Below, one piece after another: positions 38,317 to 47,277 of a stretch of DNA of 64,000 bases (position 1 is its first letter; each line of letters begins with the position of its first letter). The DNA lies in assembly GCF_018881925.1 (NCBI RefSeq), contig NZ_JACVPL010000001.1, positions 310,001 through 374,000 on the forward strand, given 5' to 3'. The position numbers and the translations under genes are program-made. This DNA is from Polynucleobacter sp. Latsch14-2. Lineage in GTDB: Bacteria > Pseudomonadota > Gammaproteobacteria > Burkholderiales > Burkholderiaceae. Under the pieces are notes generated by a model, which saw nothing but the letters and a program-made list of their open reading frames with translations, searched no databases and was not told where the DNA came from.

Positions 38317-39258
38317 ATGAGCAATCAAGACACCGCAGAGATTTTGATGGCCCAGCCTCGTGGGTTTTGTGCGGGGGTGGATAGGGCGATCAATATTGTT
38401 AATGAAGCGCTGACGCGTTTCGGTGCGCCAATTTATGTGCGCCATGAAATTGTGCATAACGTATATGTAGTTAACGAGTTGCGTGAGAAGGGTGCGGTCT
38501 TTGTAGAGGAGTTGCATGAAGTTCCTAAGGGCGGAATTGTGGTGTTTAGTGCCCATGGAGTGTCTCAAGATGTGCGTAGGGATGCTGAAGCGCGTGGTCT
38601 GCAGATATATGACGCAACCTGTCCCTTGGTGACTAAGGTGCATCTCGAAGTCGTCAAGATGTGCAAAGATGGCTTTACTGTGTTGATGATTGGTCATGCG
38701 GGACATCCTGAAGTCGAGGGCACGATGGGCCAAGTGAAAGAGGGTGTATTTTTGATTGAGAGGGTGGCTGATGTAGCAGGCTTGCCTTTTGCGGCGGATG
38801 AAAAAATAGCGTTTGTAACGCAAACCACTCTTTCTGTGGATGAAACAAAAGAAATTGTTAAGGCACTTACCGAAAAGTTTCCCAAGATTGTTCAGCCTCG
38901 CAAGCAAGATATTTGTTATGCCACTCAGAATCGTCAAGATGCTGTGAAATTTATGGCACCTCAGGTCGAGATAGTGATTGTGGTCGGGAGTGCGATGAGC
39001 TCTAACTCCAATCGCTTGCGAGAGTTAGCTGAAAAATTGGGCGTGCCTTCCTACATGGTGGATGCGCCGGAGCAGTTAAAGCCGGAATGGTTTGTGGGTA
39101 AGAGAAGGGTGGGATTAACTGCAGGGGCTTCTGCTCCTGAGAGTTTGGCTCAAGCCATCGTTAACCGTATCCAAGAATTCGGTCCTAGACAGGTTCGCAA
39201 CCTGGATGGTGTTGTAGAGGACGTAATATTTTCATTGCCTAAAAACTTAGTGATCTAA
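38317..39258 (+). CDS. ispH: 4-hydroxy-3-methylbut-2-enyl diphosphate reductase
   Basis: Last step of the MEP isoprenoid pathway, producing IPP and DMAPP with a [4Fe-4S] cluster. The 313-residue product has the cluster cysteines in PRGFCAGVDRA (C18), DATCPLV and DICYATQNRQ, and the conserved HEIVHN and SAHGVS blocks. ATG at 38317. It is the second gene after fkpB. DMAPP made here is also the substrate of MiaA (14702-15712). Confidence 0.98.
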   Translation: MSNQDTAEILMAQPRGFCAGVDRAINIVNEALTRFGAPIYVRHEIVHNVYVVNELREKGAVFVEELHEVPKGGIVVFSAHGVSQDVRRDAEARGLQIYDATCPLVTKVHLEVVKMCKDGFTVLMIGHAGHPEVEGTMGQVKEGVFLIERVADVAGLPFAADEKIAFVTQTTLSVDETKEIVKALTEKFPKIVQPRKQDICYATQNRQDAVKFMAPQVEIVIVVGSAMSSNSNRLRELAEKLGVPSYMVDAPEQLKPEWFVGKRRVGLTAGASAPESLAQAIVNRIQEFGPRQVRNLDGVVEDVIFSLPKNLVI

Positions 39259-39281
39259 AGTATTTACAGAAGGAGTTGTGG

Positions 39282-40463
39282 ATGAGTAATGCAAAAACAA
39301 AATTGCTTAATAGCGCACTAGGCGCGTCAGTCGCAACATTGCTAATGCTCAGCGGCTGTGGAAGGGACGGAGATAAAGCTGCTGCAATTCCTAGCGATGC
39401 TACAGAGGTCAAGATTGGCCATGTTGCACCATTGACTGGGCCGATTGCACACTTGGGTAAAGATAATGAAAATGGCGCACGACTTGCTTTGGAGGAGATC
39501 AATAAGGCAGGTCTTATTATCGATGGCAAAAAAGTCGTTTTGACTTTAGTGCCTGAGGATGATGCAGAGGATCCAAAAACAGCAACCCAAGTTGCCCAGA
39601 AATTAGTTGATGAAAAAGTCGTCGGCGTTGTTGGGCATTTGAACTCTGGTACTAGTATTCCGGCATCCAAAATTTATAGCGATGCCGGTATTACTCAAAT
39701 CTCTCCATCATCTACCAATCCTGACTATACCAAGCAGGGCTTCAAAACAACGTACCGCTTAGTAGCGACTGATGCGCAACAAGGCCCGGCTTTAGCTAAC
39801 TATGTAACAAAAACCTTGCATGCAAAAACGGTTGCCATTGTTGATGACTCTACTCAGTATGGCAAAGGTTTGGCTGATGAGTTTGAAAAAACGATCAGAG
39901 CTGCCGGTGTCCAGGTGGTTACTCGTGAGGCTAGCAATAACAAGGCCACGGACTTCAAGGCGATTTTGACTAAAGTGAAGGGCACTAAACCCGATGTCAT
40001 TATGTATGGCGGCATGGATGCAACCGGCGGCCCATTAACTAAGCAAGCGGCCGAACTCGGAATTGTTGCAAAAGTGGTTGGTGGTGATGGTATGTGTACG
40101 GAAAAATTAGCTGAGCTTGCCGGTGATGCAGTGGTCAATGTAGTTTGTTCTGAAGCTGGCATGGCTCTTTCGAAAATGGCGCAAGGCGCCGACTTCCAAA
40201 AGCGCTACAAGGCACGCTTTAATTCTGAAGTGCAAATTTATGCGCCATTTACCTATGATGCTGTTTATGTTTTGGTTGATGCAATGAAGCGTGCAAACTC
40301 TACCGATCCTGCGAAAATTTTGAGCACAATGCCAGGCACTAAAATGACTGGCCTGGTCGGTAATATTGCCTTTGATAACAAGGGTGATATGAGAGAAGGC
40401 ATTATTACCTTGTACGACTTCAAAGACAAAAAGAAATCGGTTCTTGATATCGTGAAGATGTAA
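39282..40463 (+). CDS. Branched-chain amino acid ABC transporter substrate-binding lipoprotein (LivK-like)
   Basis: Periplasmic binding protein of a high-affinity transporter for branched-chain or related amino acids. The 393-residue product has an N-terminal lipoprotein signal with lipobox LSGC (Cys26), then a type I periplasmic-binding fold opening VKIGHVAPLTGPIAHLGKD and the SSTNPDYT ligand-contact region. The ATG at 39282 with AGAAGGAG six bases upstream is preferred to the TTG at 39276. The true ligand is not provable. A terminator-like hairpin separates it from livH, so it is probably made in excess over the membrane parts. Confidence 0.92.
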   Translation: MSNAKTKLLNSALGASVATLLMLSGCGRDGDKAAAIPSDATEVKIGHVAPLTGPIAHLGKDNENGARLALEEINKAGLIIDGKKVVLTLVPEDDAEDPKTATQVAQKLVDEKVVGVVGHLNSGTSIPASKIYSDAGITQISPSSTNPDYTKQGFKTTYRLVATDAQQGPALANYVTKTLHAKTVAIVDDSTQYGKGLADEFEKTIRAAGVQVVTREASNNKATDFKAILTKVKGTKPDVIMYGGMDATGGPLTKQAAELGIVAKVVGGDGMCTEKLAELAGDAVVNVVCSEAGMALSKMAQGADFQKRYKARFNSEVQIYAPFTYDAVYVLVDAMKRANSTDPAKILSTMPGTKMTGLVGNIAFDNKGDMREGIITLYDFKDKKKSVLDIVKM

Positions 40464-40477
40464 GAGGCCTTAACTAC

Positions 40478-40503
40478 AACAGCACCGAGGGTGCTGTTTT
40501 TTT
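40478..40503 (+). terminator. Intrinsic terminator within the liv operon
   Basis: AACAGCACC (40478-40486) pairs with GGTGCTGTT (40490-40498) around a GAG loop, followed by T residues to 40503. It lies 14 bases after the binding-protein stop and 40 before livH; partial termination here would lower expression of the permease genes. Confidence 0.8.
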
Positions 40504-40542
40504 GACCTCATGTAGCTCTTTATTTAACTACTCATTGAATCC

Positions 40543-41478
40543 ATGGACATTCTCCTTCAGCAGATTATTAATGGCTTAGTGCTTGGTAGCATTTATGCCC
40601 TGATCGCTTTGGGTTACACCATGGTGTACGGCGTACTTGGGATTATTAATTTCGCCCATGGTGAAGTGCTGATGATTGGTGCGATGGTCTCCTTGTCTTT
40701 GCTGCGCTTGATTCTGAGCCTTACTGCTGATCTACCAGGATGGCTAACGCTCTTAATTATTTTGCCGGTAACGATGGCGGTCTGTGCTGCCCTCAGTTAT
40801 TGGATTGAGCGAATCGCCTACCGTCCATTGCGTAATGCCCCACGCTTAGCCCCCTTGATCTCCGCTATTGGAATGTCTATTCTGCTACAAACCATTGCGA
40901 TGATGATTTGGTCGCGCAATCCCATGACTTATCCACAATTGCTGCCATCTAGCCCTATCGAAGTTTTTGGTAGCGGTGCAACCATTACTGGCAAGGAGAT
41001 TGTCATCATTGCGGTTGCGCTACTGGTGATGTGTGGTTTATTGTTCTTGGTGGAAAAAACAAAGCTAGGTAGAGCCATGCGCGCTACGGCTGAGCAAACG
41101 CAAATCGCAGCATTGATGGGGGTCAATCCTAATCGTGTGATTTCCATTACCTTTATGTTGGGCGGCGCCTTAGCTGGTCTTGCTGGTGTAATGATTGCGA
41201 GCAACTACGGCAACGTGCATTTCTATATGGGATTTATTCCAGGTCTCAAAGCCTTTACTGCCGCTGTCTTAGGGGGGATTGGAAATTTACAAGGTGCTAT
41301 GTTGGGCGGCCTGCTTTTGGGATTAATTGAGTCCTTGGGCGCTGGCTATATTGGTGACTTAACTGGAGGCGTTTTTGGCTCGAACTATCAGGATATCTTC
41401 GCTTTTCTCGTGCTGATCTTGGTTTTGGTGCTGCGTCCTACGGGATTGCTTGGCGAGAAAGTGTCTGATCGTGCTTAA
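40543..41478 (+). CDS. livH: Branched-chain amino acid ABC transporter permease (LivH)
   Basis: One of the two transmembrane subunits of the transporter. The 311-residue product has about eight hydrophobic segments and the LivH patterns QQIINGLVLGSIYALIALGYTMVYG (split here over residues 5-30) and GRAMRATAEQTQIAALMGVN near residue 180, the coupling helix that meets the ATPases. ATG at 40543. It overlaps livM by eight bases. Confidence 0.94.
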   Translation: MDILLQQIINGLVLGSIYALIALGYTMVYGVLGIINFAHGEVLMIGAMVSLSLLRLILSLTADLPGWLTLLIILPVTMAVCAALSYWIERIAYRPLRNAPRLAPLISAIGMSILLQTIAMMIWSRNPMTYPQLLPSSPIEVFGSGATITGKEIVIIAVALLVMCGLLFLVEKTKLGRAMRATAEQTQIAALMGVNPNRVISITFMLGGALAGLAGVMIASNYGNVHFYMGFIPGLKAFTAAVLGGIGNLQGAMLGGLLLGLIESLGAGYIGDLTGGVFGSNYQDIFAFLVLILVLVLRPTGLLGEKVSDRA

Positions 41479-42553
41479 TCGCCACAGGCAGAACCGTCAA
41501 TCTACCTATTTGTGGCTCGGAGCACTTGCACTCATTTTGCTTCCTTGGGTTATTGGGGCAAGTGGTGGTAACTATTGGGTTCGGGTTTTGGATTTTGCTT
41601 TGCTCTACATTGTTTTGGCTTTGGGTCTTAATGTTGTCGTAGGCTTTGCCGGTTTACTGGACTTAGGTTACATCGCTTTTTATGCATTGGGTGCTTATAG
41701 CTATGCTTTGTTGGCTTCCCCACATTTACCGCAACATTTTGAATCCATTGCCGCAGTCTTTCCAGCAGGCATGCATTTTTCACCTTGGTTTGTTGCAGTA
41801 TTTGCCATTATTTTGGCTGCTTTATTCGGTATCATTTTAGGTCTGCCTACCCTGCAGTTGCGAGGCGATTACCTGGCTATTGTGACTTTGGGTTTCGGAG
41901 AAATTATTCGTATCTTTATGAATAATCTTGATCGCCCGCTGAACCTGACTAATGGTCCCAAGGGTATTACAGCAATTGATCCAATTCAGTTATTCGGTAT
42001 TAATTTTGCCAAGACCTTGGATTTGGGTTTTATCAAGATGCCAGGCTTGTATCTTGTGTTTTATCTTTTTGCATTACTGGCTATTGGCGTGGCAATAGTT
42101 TGCTTGCATTTACAAAATTCCCGTATTGGTCGTGCGTGGGTTGCCATTCGTGAGGATGAGATTGCCGCTAAGGCCATGGGCATTAATACTCGCAATATGA
42201 AGTTATTGGCTTTTGCGATTGGCGCTTCATTTGCTGGTATTGCTGGCGTACTCTTCTCTGCTTTTCAGGGCTTTGTCTCGCCTGAGTCATTTACGCTTTG
42301 GGAATCGATTGTGGTGTTGGCGATGGTAGTTTTGGGTGGAATCGGGCACATACCTGGAGTGATCCTAGGCGCCATCTTATTAGCGGTATTTCCTGAGGTT
42401 TTGCGTGGTGTGGCACAACCTGTGCAGAATTTTCTATTTGGTCAAGTCCTAGTTGATGTCGAGGTGATTCGTCAATTGATCTATGGCTTGGCTTTAATTC
42501 TGGTCATGCTGTATCGCCCTGGCGGCATTTGGCAGAAGCGGAGTTCATTATGA
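41471..42553 (+). CDS. livM: Branched-chain amino acid ABC transporter permease (LivM)
   Basis: Second transmembrane subunit. The 360-residue product has about ten hydrophobic segments, the LNVVVGFAGLLDLGYIAFYALGAY region and the coupling block GRAWVAIREDEIAAKAMGIN. The GTG at 41471 is chosen: it overlaps the livH stop and has GAGAAAG upstream; the TTG at 41450 is farther in. The stop overlaps the livG start as ATGA. Confidence 0.93.
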   Translation: MLNRHRQNRQSTYLWLGALALILLPWVIGASGGNYWVRVLDFALLYIVLALGLNVVVGFAGLLDLGYIAFYALGAYSYALLASPHLPQHFESIAAVFPAGMHFSPWFVAVFAIILAALFGIILGLPTLQLRGDYLAIVTLGFGEIIRIFMNNLDRPLNLTNGPKGITAIDPIQLFGINFAKTLDLGFIKMPGLYLVFYLFALLAIGVAIVCLHLQNSRIGRAWVAIREDEIAAKAMGINTRNMKLLAFAIGASFAGIAGVLFSAFQGFVSPESFTLWESIVVLAMVVLGGIGHIPGVILGAILLAVFPEVLRGVAQPVQNFLFGQVLVDVEVIRQLIYGLALILVMLYRPGGIWQKRSSL

Positions 42554-43317
42554 CTTTGCTATTGGATGTCGCAGACGTGTCTAAACGTTTTGGTGGTGTG
42601 CAGGCCTTGGAGAATGTCGGCCTGCAAGTTCCACACGGATCGATTGTGGGCTTAATTGGCCCTAATGGTGCCGGTAAGACCACTTTCTTTAATGTAATTA
42701 CTGGCCTCTACCCTGCTGATGCCGGTATCTTTTTATTCGATGGGTTGCCCTATTCCCCAGAGTCTGTTGCTAAAGTCACTAAAGCTGGATTGGCTAGAAC
42801 ATTCCAGAACATTCGGCTCTTTGGTGAAATGACTGTTCTTGAAAATGTGATGGTGGGTTGCCATTGCCGATCTAAGGCTGGACTACTCGGTGCCATATTT
42901 CGATTTCCATCTACTAGGCGAGAGGAGTCGGCTATTCGTCAAAAATCACTTTCATTGCTGGCGTATGTTGGTTTGAGTGAGTTTGCACAAATGCAGGCGC
43001 GCAACCTGTCTTACGGTCATCAGCGGCGTCTTGAGATCGCTCGAGCCTTGGCGACAGAGCCGCAACTCTTAGCCTTAGATGAGCCTGCTGCGGGTATGAA
43101 CGCCACTGAAAAATTAGAGCTTCGTCAGCTGCTCTTACGTATTCGGACGGATGGCATCACGATCTTGCTGATTGAGCATGATGTTAGTTTGGTGATGGGA
43201 ATCTGTGACAGCTTGACTGTCTTAGACTATGGCAAGGTGATTGCTACAGGTAAGCCAGCAGATGTGCGCACTCATCCAGAAGTCATTCGTGCTTATCTTG
43301 GTCAGGGGGCTGTGTAA
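42550..43317 (+). CDS. livG: Branched-chain amino acid ABC transporter ATP-binding protein (LivG)
   Basis: First of two ATPase subunits on the cytoplasmic side. The 255-residue product has Walker A GPNGAGKT (about residues 37-44), the Q-loop in ARTFQNIRLF, the ABC signature LSYGHQRRLEIARAL and Walker B LLALDEPAAGMN, with the LivG-specific long C-terminus. The ATG at 42550 overlaps the livM stop by four bases. Confidence 0.96.
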   Translation: MTLLLDVADVSKRFGGVQALENVGLQVPHGSIVGLIGPNGAGKTTFFNVITGLYPADAGIFLFDGLPYSPESVAKVTKAGLARTFQNIRLFGEMTVLENVMVGCHCRSKAGLLGAIFRFPSTRREESAIRQKSLSLLAYVGLSEFAQMQARNLSYGHQRRLEIARALATEPQLLALDEPAAGMNATEKLELRQLLLRIRTDGITILLIEHDVSLVMGICDSLTVLDYGKVIATGKPADVRTHPEVIRAYLGQGAV

Positions 43318-44036
43318 TGACTTCTTCTCCCATTTTAAAAGTGCAGAATTTGAAAGTGGCTTACGGCGGTATTAACGCTGTTAAGGGAATTGATTTTCAG
43401 GTGGGAGAAGGTGAGTTAGTCGCCTTGATCGGCGCGAACGGAGCGGGCAAGAGTTCCACACTTAAGGCGATTGCCGGATTGCTCAGCCCAGCAGCTGGTG
43501 AGGTGGAATTTAATCGGCAGCAGACAAAAGCCATGCCTGCATATGAATTGGTCAAGCTAGGCTTAGGTTTGGTTCCTGAAGGTCGTGGTGTTTTTAAGCG
43601 TATGACTATCTTAGAGAATTTACAGATGGGCGCATTTCTTAAGGTTGATGCCAAGGCATTTGAGCATAAGTTGGAAGAAGTCTACTTCTACTTCCCAAGA
43701 TTAAAAGAACGTGTGCATCAGTTAGCGGGAACCTTATCCGGTGGTGAGCAACAGATGGTGGCGATGGGTAGGGCAATGATGGCTGAGCCCAAGTTATTGT
43801 TGTTAGATGAGCCGTCTATGGGTTTGTCGCCCATCATGGTCGAGACCATCTTTGATGTGATTCGTAATCTTGCCCATAAGGGCATGACAATACTTTTGGT
43901 CGAACAAAATGCACGTTTAGCACTGCAAATGGCTGATCGAGCCTATGTAATGGAAAGTGGTTTGATTACGCTGAGTGGCGCAGGCAAAGTGCTTTTGCAA
44001 GACCCACGCGTAAGGACTGCTTATTTAGGTGAGTAG
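43317..44036 (+). CDS. livF: Branched-chain amino acid ABC transporter ATP-binding protein (LivF)
   Basis: Second ATPase subunit. The 239-residue product has Walker A GANGAGKS, the LVPEGRGVFKRMTILENL segment, the signature LSGGEQQMVAMGRAM and Walker B LLLLDEPSMGL. Its ATG at 43317 shares a base with the livG stop (TAATG), so translation is coupled. This ends the complete five-gene transporter set; no terminator was seen before the convergent argD. Confidence 0.96.
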   Translation: MTSSPILKVQNLKVAYGGINAVKGIDFQVGEGELVALIGANGAGKSSTLKAIAGLLSPAAGEVEFNRQQTKAMPAYELVKLGLGLVPEGRGVFKRMTILENLQMGAFLKVDAKAFEHKLEEVYFYFPRLKERVHQLAGTLSGGEQQMVAMGRAMMAEPKLLLLDEPSMGLSPIMVETIFDVIRNLAHKGMTILLVEQNARLALQMADRAYVMESGLITLSGAGKVLLQDPRVRTAYLGE

Positions 44037-44061
44037 GCGGCCTAGTTATCGGCTGATGGGC

Positions 44062-45255
44062 TCAGACTACTTGCTTTAACAATTCACGCAAGATGCTGCA
44101 CATCTGACGAATTTCATCATCAGAGACATTGAGTGCCGGCATAAAGCGCAATAGATTCGGTCTTGGTGAGTTAATGAGCAAACCTTCTGGGCTGCGATCA
44201 CGCGCTAGGTCTACCAATTTTCCACCAACGTCCTTGCTAAGCATGAGGGCGCGTAAGAGACCCTCGCCACGTTCGCCTTTAAGACCAAATTCTTCAGAGA
44301 GAGCAAGGAGTTCAGAGCGCAGTAATTGGCCTTTGGCTTTGACGGAGTCTAAAAACCCTGGGGCTAATAGTTGCTCAATTACGCTAATGCCAACTGCAGT
44401 CATTAATGGATTGCCATTGTAAGTGCCGCCTTGGTCGCCAGGAACAAAGCAAGCGACTGCATCCGTTGCCATGAGTGCTGCGAGTGGCACGCCCCCACCA
44501 ATACCTTTTCCTAAGGTCATGATGTCAGGCTCAATGCCGTAATGCTGATAAGCAAATAGAGTGCCTGTGCGACCGCAGCCTGCTTGCACCTCATCGACGA
44601 TCAGGAGGATATTATTTTCTTTGGTGAATTTGCGCAGGCTTGTCATAAATTCTGCGCTGGCTGGAATGACGCCGCCTTCGCCTTGAACAGGCTCAATCAT
44701 GACTGCCACAGTTTTATCCGTAACCAGTTTTTTGACTGAGTCCAAATCATTAAGGTCTGCCTTGGGAAAGCCTGAAACTTGTGGGGCAAACATAGTGTCC
44801 CAGCCCGGCTTACCAGAGGCGCTCATGGTGGCAAGTGTACGACCATGAAAGCTGTGATCAAAAGTGATAATTTCAAAAGCGCCAGACTTATTAAGTTGAC
44901 CCCATTTACGTGCCAACTTAATGGCACCTTCGTTTGCTTCAGCACCGCTGTTAGCAAAGAAAACTTTATCAAAGCAGCTATTGTTTGTCAGTAGATTCGC
45001 AAGGTGAATCATCGGCTCGTTGTAGAACGCCGGGCTTGGATTAATGAGTTTCTTGGCTTGGGCATTGATCGCTTCAATCATGCCGGGGTTGCCATGCCCC
45101 AGGCAATTGACCGCCCAGCCTTGCAAGAAGTCCAAATAGCGCTTGCCGTTGTTATCCTTTAACCATGAGCCTTGCCCCTCAACCATGACCAATTCAGGTC
45201 TTTGGGTGATGAACATGATGGAGCGGGAATCTACGGACTGGGCTGGCTTATTCAT
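44062..45255 (-). CDS. argD: Acetylornithine aminotransferase
   Basis: PLP enzyme that converts N-acetylglutamate semialdehyde to N-acetylornithine in arginine synthesis; may also act in lysine synthesis. The 397-residue class III aminotransferase has the FFANSGAEANEGAIKLARK block, the FHGRTLATMSASG segment, the PLP-contact VDEVQAGCGRTG and the LGKGIGGGVPLAA lysine loop. The ATG at 45255 is preferred to the upstream TTG at 45273. Separate from argF-argG in the same window. The next gene upstream on this strand encodes a flavin reductase, 42 bases away. Confidence 0.92.
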   Translation of the reverse strand: MNKPAQSVDSRSIMFITQRPELVMVEGQGSWLKDNNGKRYLDFLQGWAVNCLGHGNPGMIEAINAQAKKLINPSPAFYNEPMIHLANLLTNNSCFDKVFFANSGAEANEGAIKLARKWGQLNKSGAFEIITFDHSFHGRTLATMSASGKPGWDTMFAPQVSGFPKADLNDLDSVKKLVTDKTVAVMIEPVQGEGGVIPASAEFMTSLRKFTKENNILLIVDEVQAGCGRTGTLFAYQHYGIEPDIMTLGKGIGGGVPLAALMATDAVACFVPGDQGGTYNGNPLMTAVGISVIEQLLAPGFLDSVKAKGQLLRSELLALSEEFGLKGERGEGLLRALMLSKDVGGKLVDLARDRSPEGLLINSPRPNLLRFMPALNVSDDEIRQMCSILRELLKQVV

Positions 45256-45297
45256 TCTGATAACTGTCTGCAACGGTTAAATGGAGAAAGGAATTTA

Positions 45298-46335
45298 TTA
45301 TCCCGCAAGATCTGCTGCGCTAGTAAAGGAATCTGAGAAGAATTCTTCCTCGGGCAGATGACATTGTGACGAAAGGTCCTGGCGTGCAGCATTGACCATT
45401 ACTGGAGCTCCACAAGCGTATACCTGGAAGTTTGTGAGGTTTGGATGGTCAGCCATGACGGCGTGATGAACAAGGCCGCTACGACCGTTCCAGGCGTCTT
45501 CAGGAAGCGCATCAGAAATCACCGGGATATATTTAAAGTTAGGCAAGTCTTTGGCCCACGCCTCACATAGGTTGTTCAGGTAGAGATCGCTCGGTCGGCG
45601 TCCTCCCCAATAAAGGGAGATCGGCTTTTGAATCTTTTTCGCCTGCATTTGTTCGATGATGGATTTAATCGGGGCAAATCCAGTGCCAGCCGCCAAGAAG
45701 ATAATCGGCTTCTTAGAGTCCTCTCTTAGGAAGAAGCTGCCTAGCGGGCCTTCAAAACGCAGAATATCTTTTTCTTTCAGCGCTGGTTCTTTTGCCCCAA
45801 AGACAAAATCGGTAAAGAGTCCGCCTGGTAGATGACGAATATGCAGCTCTAGGGGGCCCTCTTGCTCAGGCGCATTGGCAATCGAGTATGCCCGGCGTTG
45901 ACCATCTTTGAGTAGAAACTCTAGATACTGGCCTGCTAAGAACTGAAAGCGCTCAGAAGCGGGCAACTGCAGTTTCAGAATAGCCACATCGCTGCTGGGT
46001 TTGGTGATGGTATTCACACGACATGGAACTTTACGAATGGCTATATCTCCTGACCCTTGGACTTCCCGAGCCTCAATAAGCAAGTCTGACTGAGGGTGGG
46101 CGCAGCAAAATAAAGTAGAGCCAGCAGTTTCATCAGCACGTGACATGGCGCTTTCGCTATGCTGGCCATGGGTAACTTGACCCTCTAGGACTTTGCCTTT
46201 GCAAGATCCGCAGGCACCATTTTTACAGCCATAAGGCAGGTTGATATTTTGGCGCAGAGCAGCCTCTAGGATGGTTTCATCCTGATTTACAGTAAATTGT
46301 TTGCCGCTCGTTTTGAGCGTGACTTGGTAGGGCAC
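45298..46335 (-). CDS. 2Fe-2S ferredoxin / FAD-NAD(P)H oxidoreductase fusion
   Basis: Single-chain electron-transfer reductase. The 345-residue product has an N-terminal plant-type ferredoxin domain with Cys37, Cys42, Cys45 and Cys77, then an FAD-binding domain with RAYSIAN and an NAD-binding domain with AAGTGFAPIKS. The layout matches the family often labelled CDP-6-deoxy-3,4-glucoseen reductase, phenol hydroxylase reductase or similar; no terminal oxygenase is adjacent, so the partner is unknown. The GTG at 46335 with AAGGAACGAGA upstream is preferred to the TTG at 46350. Divergent from the epimerase-like gene. Confidence 0.85.
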   Translation of the reverse strand: MPYQVTLKTSGKQFTVNQDETILEAALRQNINLPYGCKNGACGSCKGKVLEGQVTHGQHSESAMSRADETAGSTLFCCAHPQSDLLIEAREVQGSGDIAIRKVPCRVNTITKPSSDVAILKLQLPASERFQFLAGQYLEFLLKDGQRRAYSIANAPEQEGPLELHIRHLPGGLFTDFVFGAKEPALKEKDILRFEGPLGSFFLREDSKKPIIFLAAGTGFAPIKSIIEQMQAKKIQKPISLYWGGRRPSDLYLNNLCEAWAKDLPNFKYIPVISDALPEDAWNGRSGLVHHAVMADHPNLTNFQVYACGAPVMVNAARQDLSSQCHLPEEEFFSDSFTSAADLAG

Positions 46336-46362
46336 TCTCGTTCCTTTCAATAAATCATTACG

Positions 46363-47277
46363 ATGTTACTTATGCAATCTTTTGGTAAACCTCGAATCCT
46401 GATCATAGGCTGTGGCGACATTGGTCTCAGAGTAGCTCAGCAGCTCTGTCGGAGCTATCGCGTTTTTGCTCTAACGTCACAGCAAAGCCGTTTTCAGGAG
46501 TTAAGGGGGCTTGGTATCACTCCTATTTTGGGGAACTTAGATAAGCCAGAGAGTCTCTGGCGCTTAAGTGGTTTGGCGGAAACCGTGATTCATTTAGCTC
46601 CACCCCAAAATCAAGGTCATCGTGATAGCCGAACCCGTAACCTGATCCGAATTTTAGCCCAAGGACCTGCCAGCATCAGGCGCCTTATTTATGTGAGCAC
46701 CACTGGGGTCTACGGCGATCATCAGGGCGGTCGCGTATCTGAAATAACGCCAGTAAACCCCCAAAGCGAGCGTGCTAGACGCCGAGTGGATGCGGAGCAT
46801 GTCTTACGTTTATGGGGCCCTGCCCACGGGGTTGCAATCACTATTTTGCGAGTGCCTGGTATTTATGCCGAGAATCGCCTCCCGATTGAACGTTTACAAG
46901 CAAAGACACCAGCGTTATTAGCGCAGGAGGATGCTTTTTCCAATCATATTCAGAGTGATGATTTGGCTCGCTTGGTTTGTGCTGCGGTATATCACGGTAA
47001 ACCCCAGAGAATCATCAATGCCTGTGATGGTGGTGAAACTAAGATGGGCGATTACTTTGATGAGGTGGCAGATGCATTTGGTTTGGAGCGCCCTAAACGC
47101 ATGTCCGGGGCTCAATTGCAGAAAATAGTCAGCCCAATGTTGTGGTCGTTCATGCGTGAATCTAGGCGCGTAACCAACACTCGACTGCCCGAGCTCAAAA
47201 CCCCACTACGCTATCCCAGTGTGAGAGTATTTTTGAAGACTATTTCCAGGAGTCCTTCAGACCAACAGAGCGATTGA
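46363..47277 (+). CDS. NAD(P)-dependent epimerase/SDR-like protein (YeeZ-type)
   Basis: Extended short-chain dehydrogenase fold, cytoplasmic, substrate unknown. The 304-residue product (301 if the ATG at 46372 is used) has the Rossmann motif IIGCGDIGLRVAQ, a VIHLAPP segment and YVSTTGVYGDHQGG where classical members have the catalytic Ser/Tyr, matching YeeZ-like proteins. No strong ribosome-binding site is visible. Its last 38 bases overlap the convergent glnS gene, so the two stop regions are antisense to each other. Confidence 0.82.
   Translation: MLLMQSFGKPRILIIGCGDIGLRVAQQLCRSYRVFALTSQQSRFQELRGLGITPILGNLDKPESLWRLSGLAETVIHLAPPQNQGHRDSRTRNLIRILAQGPASIRRLIYVSTTGVYGDHQGGRVSEITPVNPQSERARRRVDAEHVLRLWGPAHGVAITILRVPGIYAENRLPIERLQAKTPALLAQEDAFSNHIQSDDLARLVCAAVYHGKPQRIINACDGGETKMGDYFDEVADAFGLERPKRMSGAQLQKIVSPMLWSFMRESRRVTNTRLPELKTPLRYPSVRVFLKTISRSPSDQQSD

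Noticed and set aside
38095-38937. 280-codon open frame antisense to fkpB and ispH
   Set aside because: His/Arg/Asn-rich composition without domain pattern, and it crosses two well-supported genes on the other strand.
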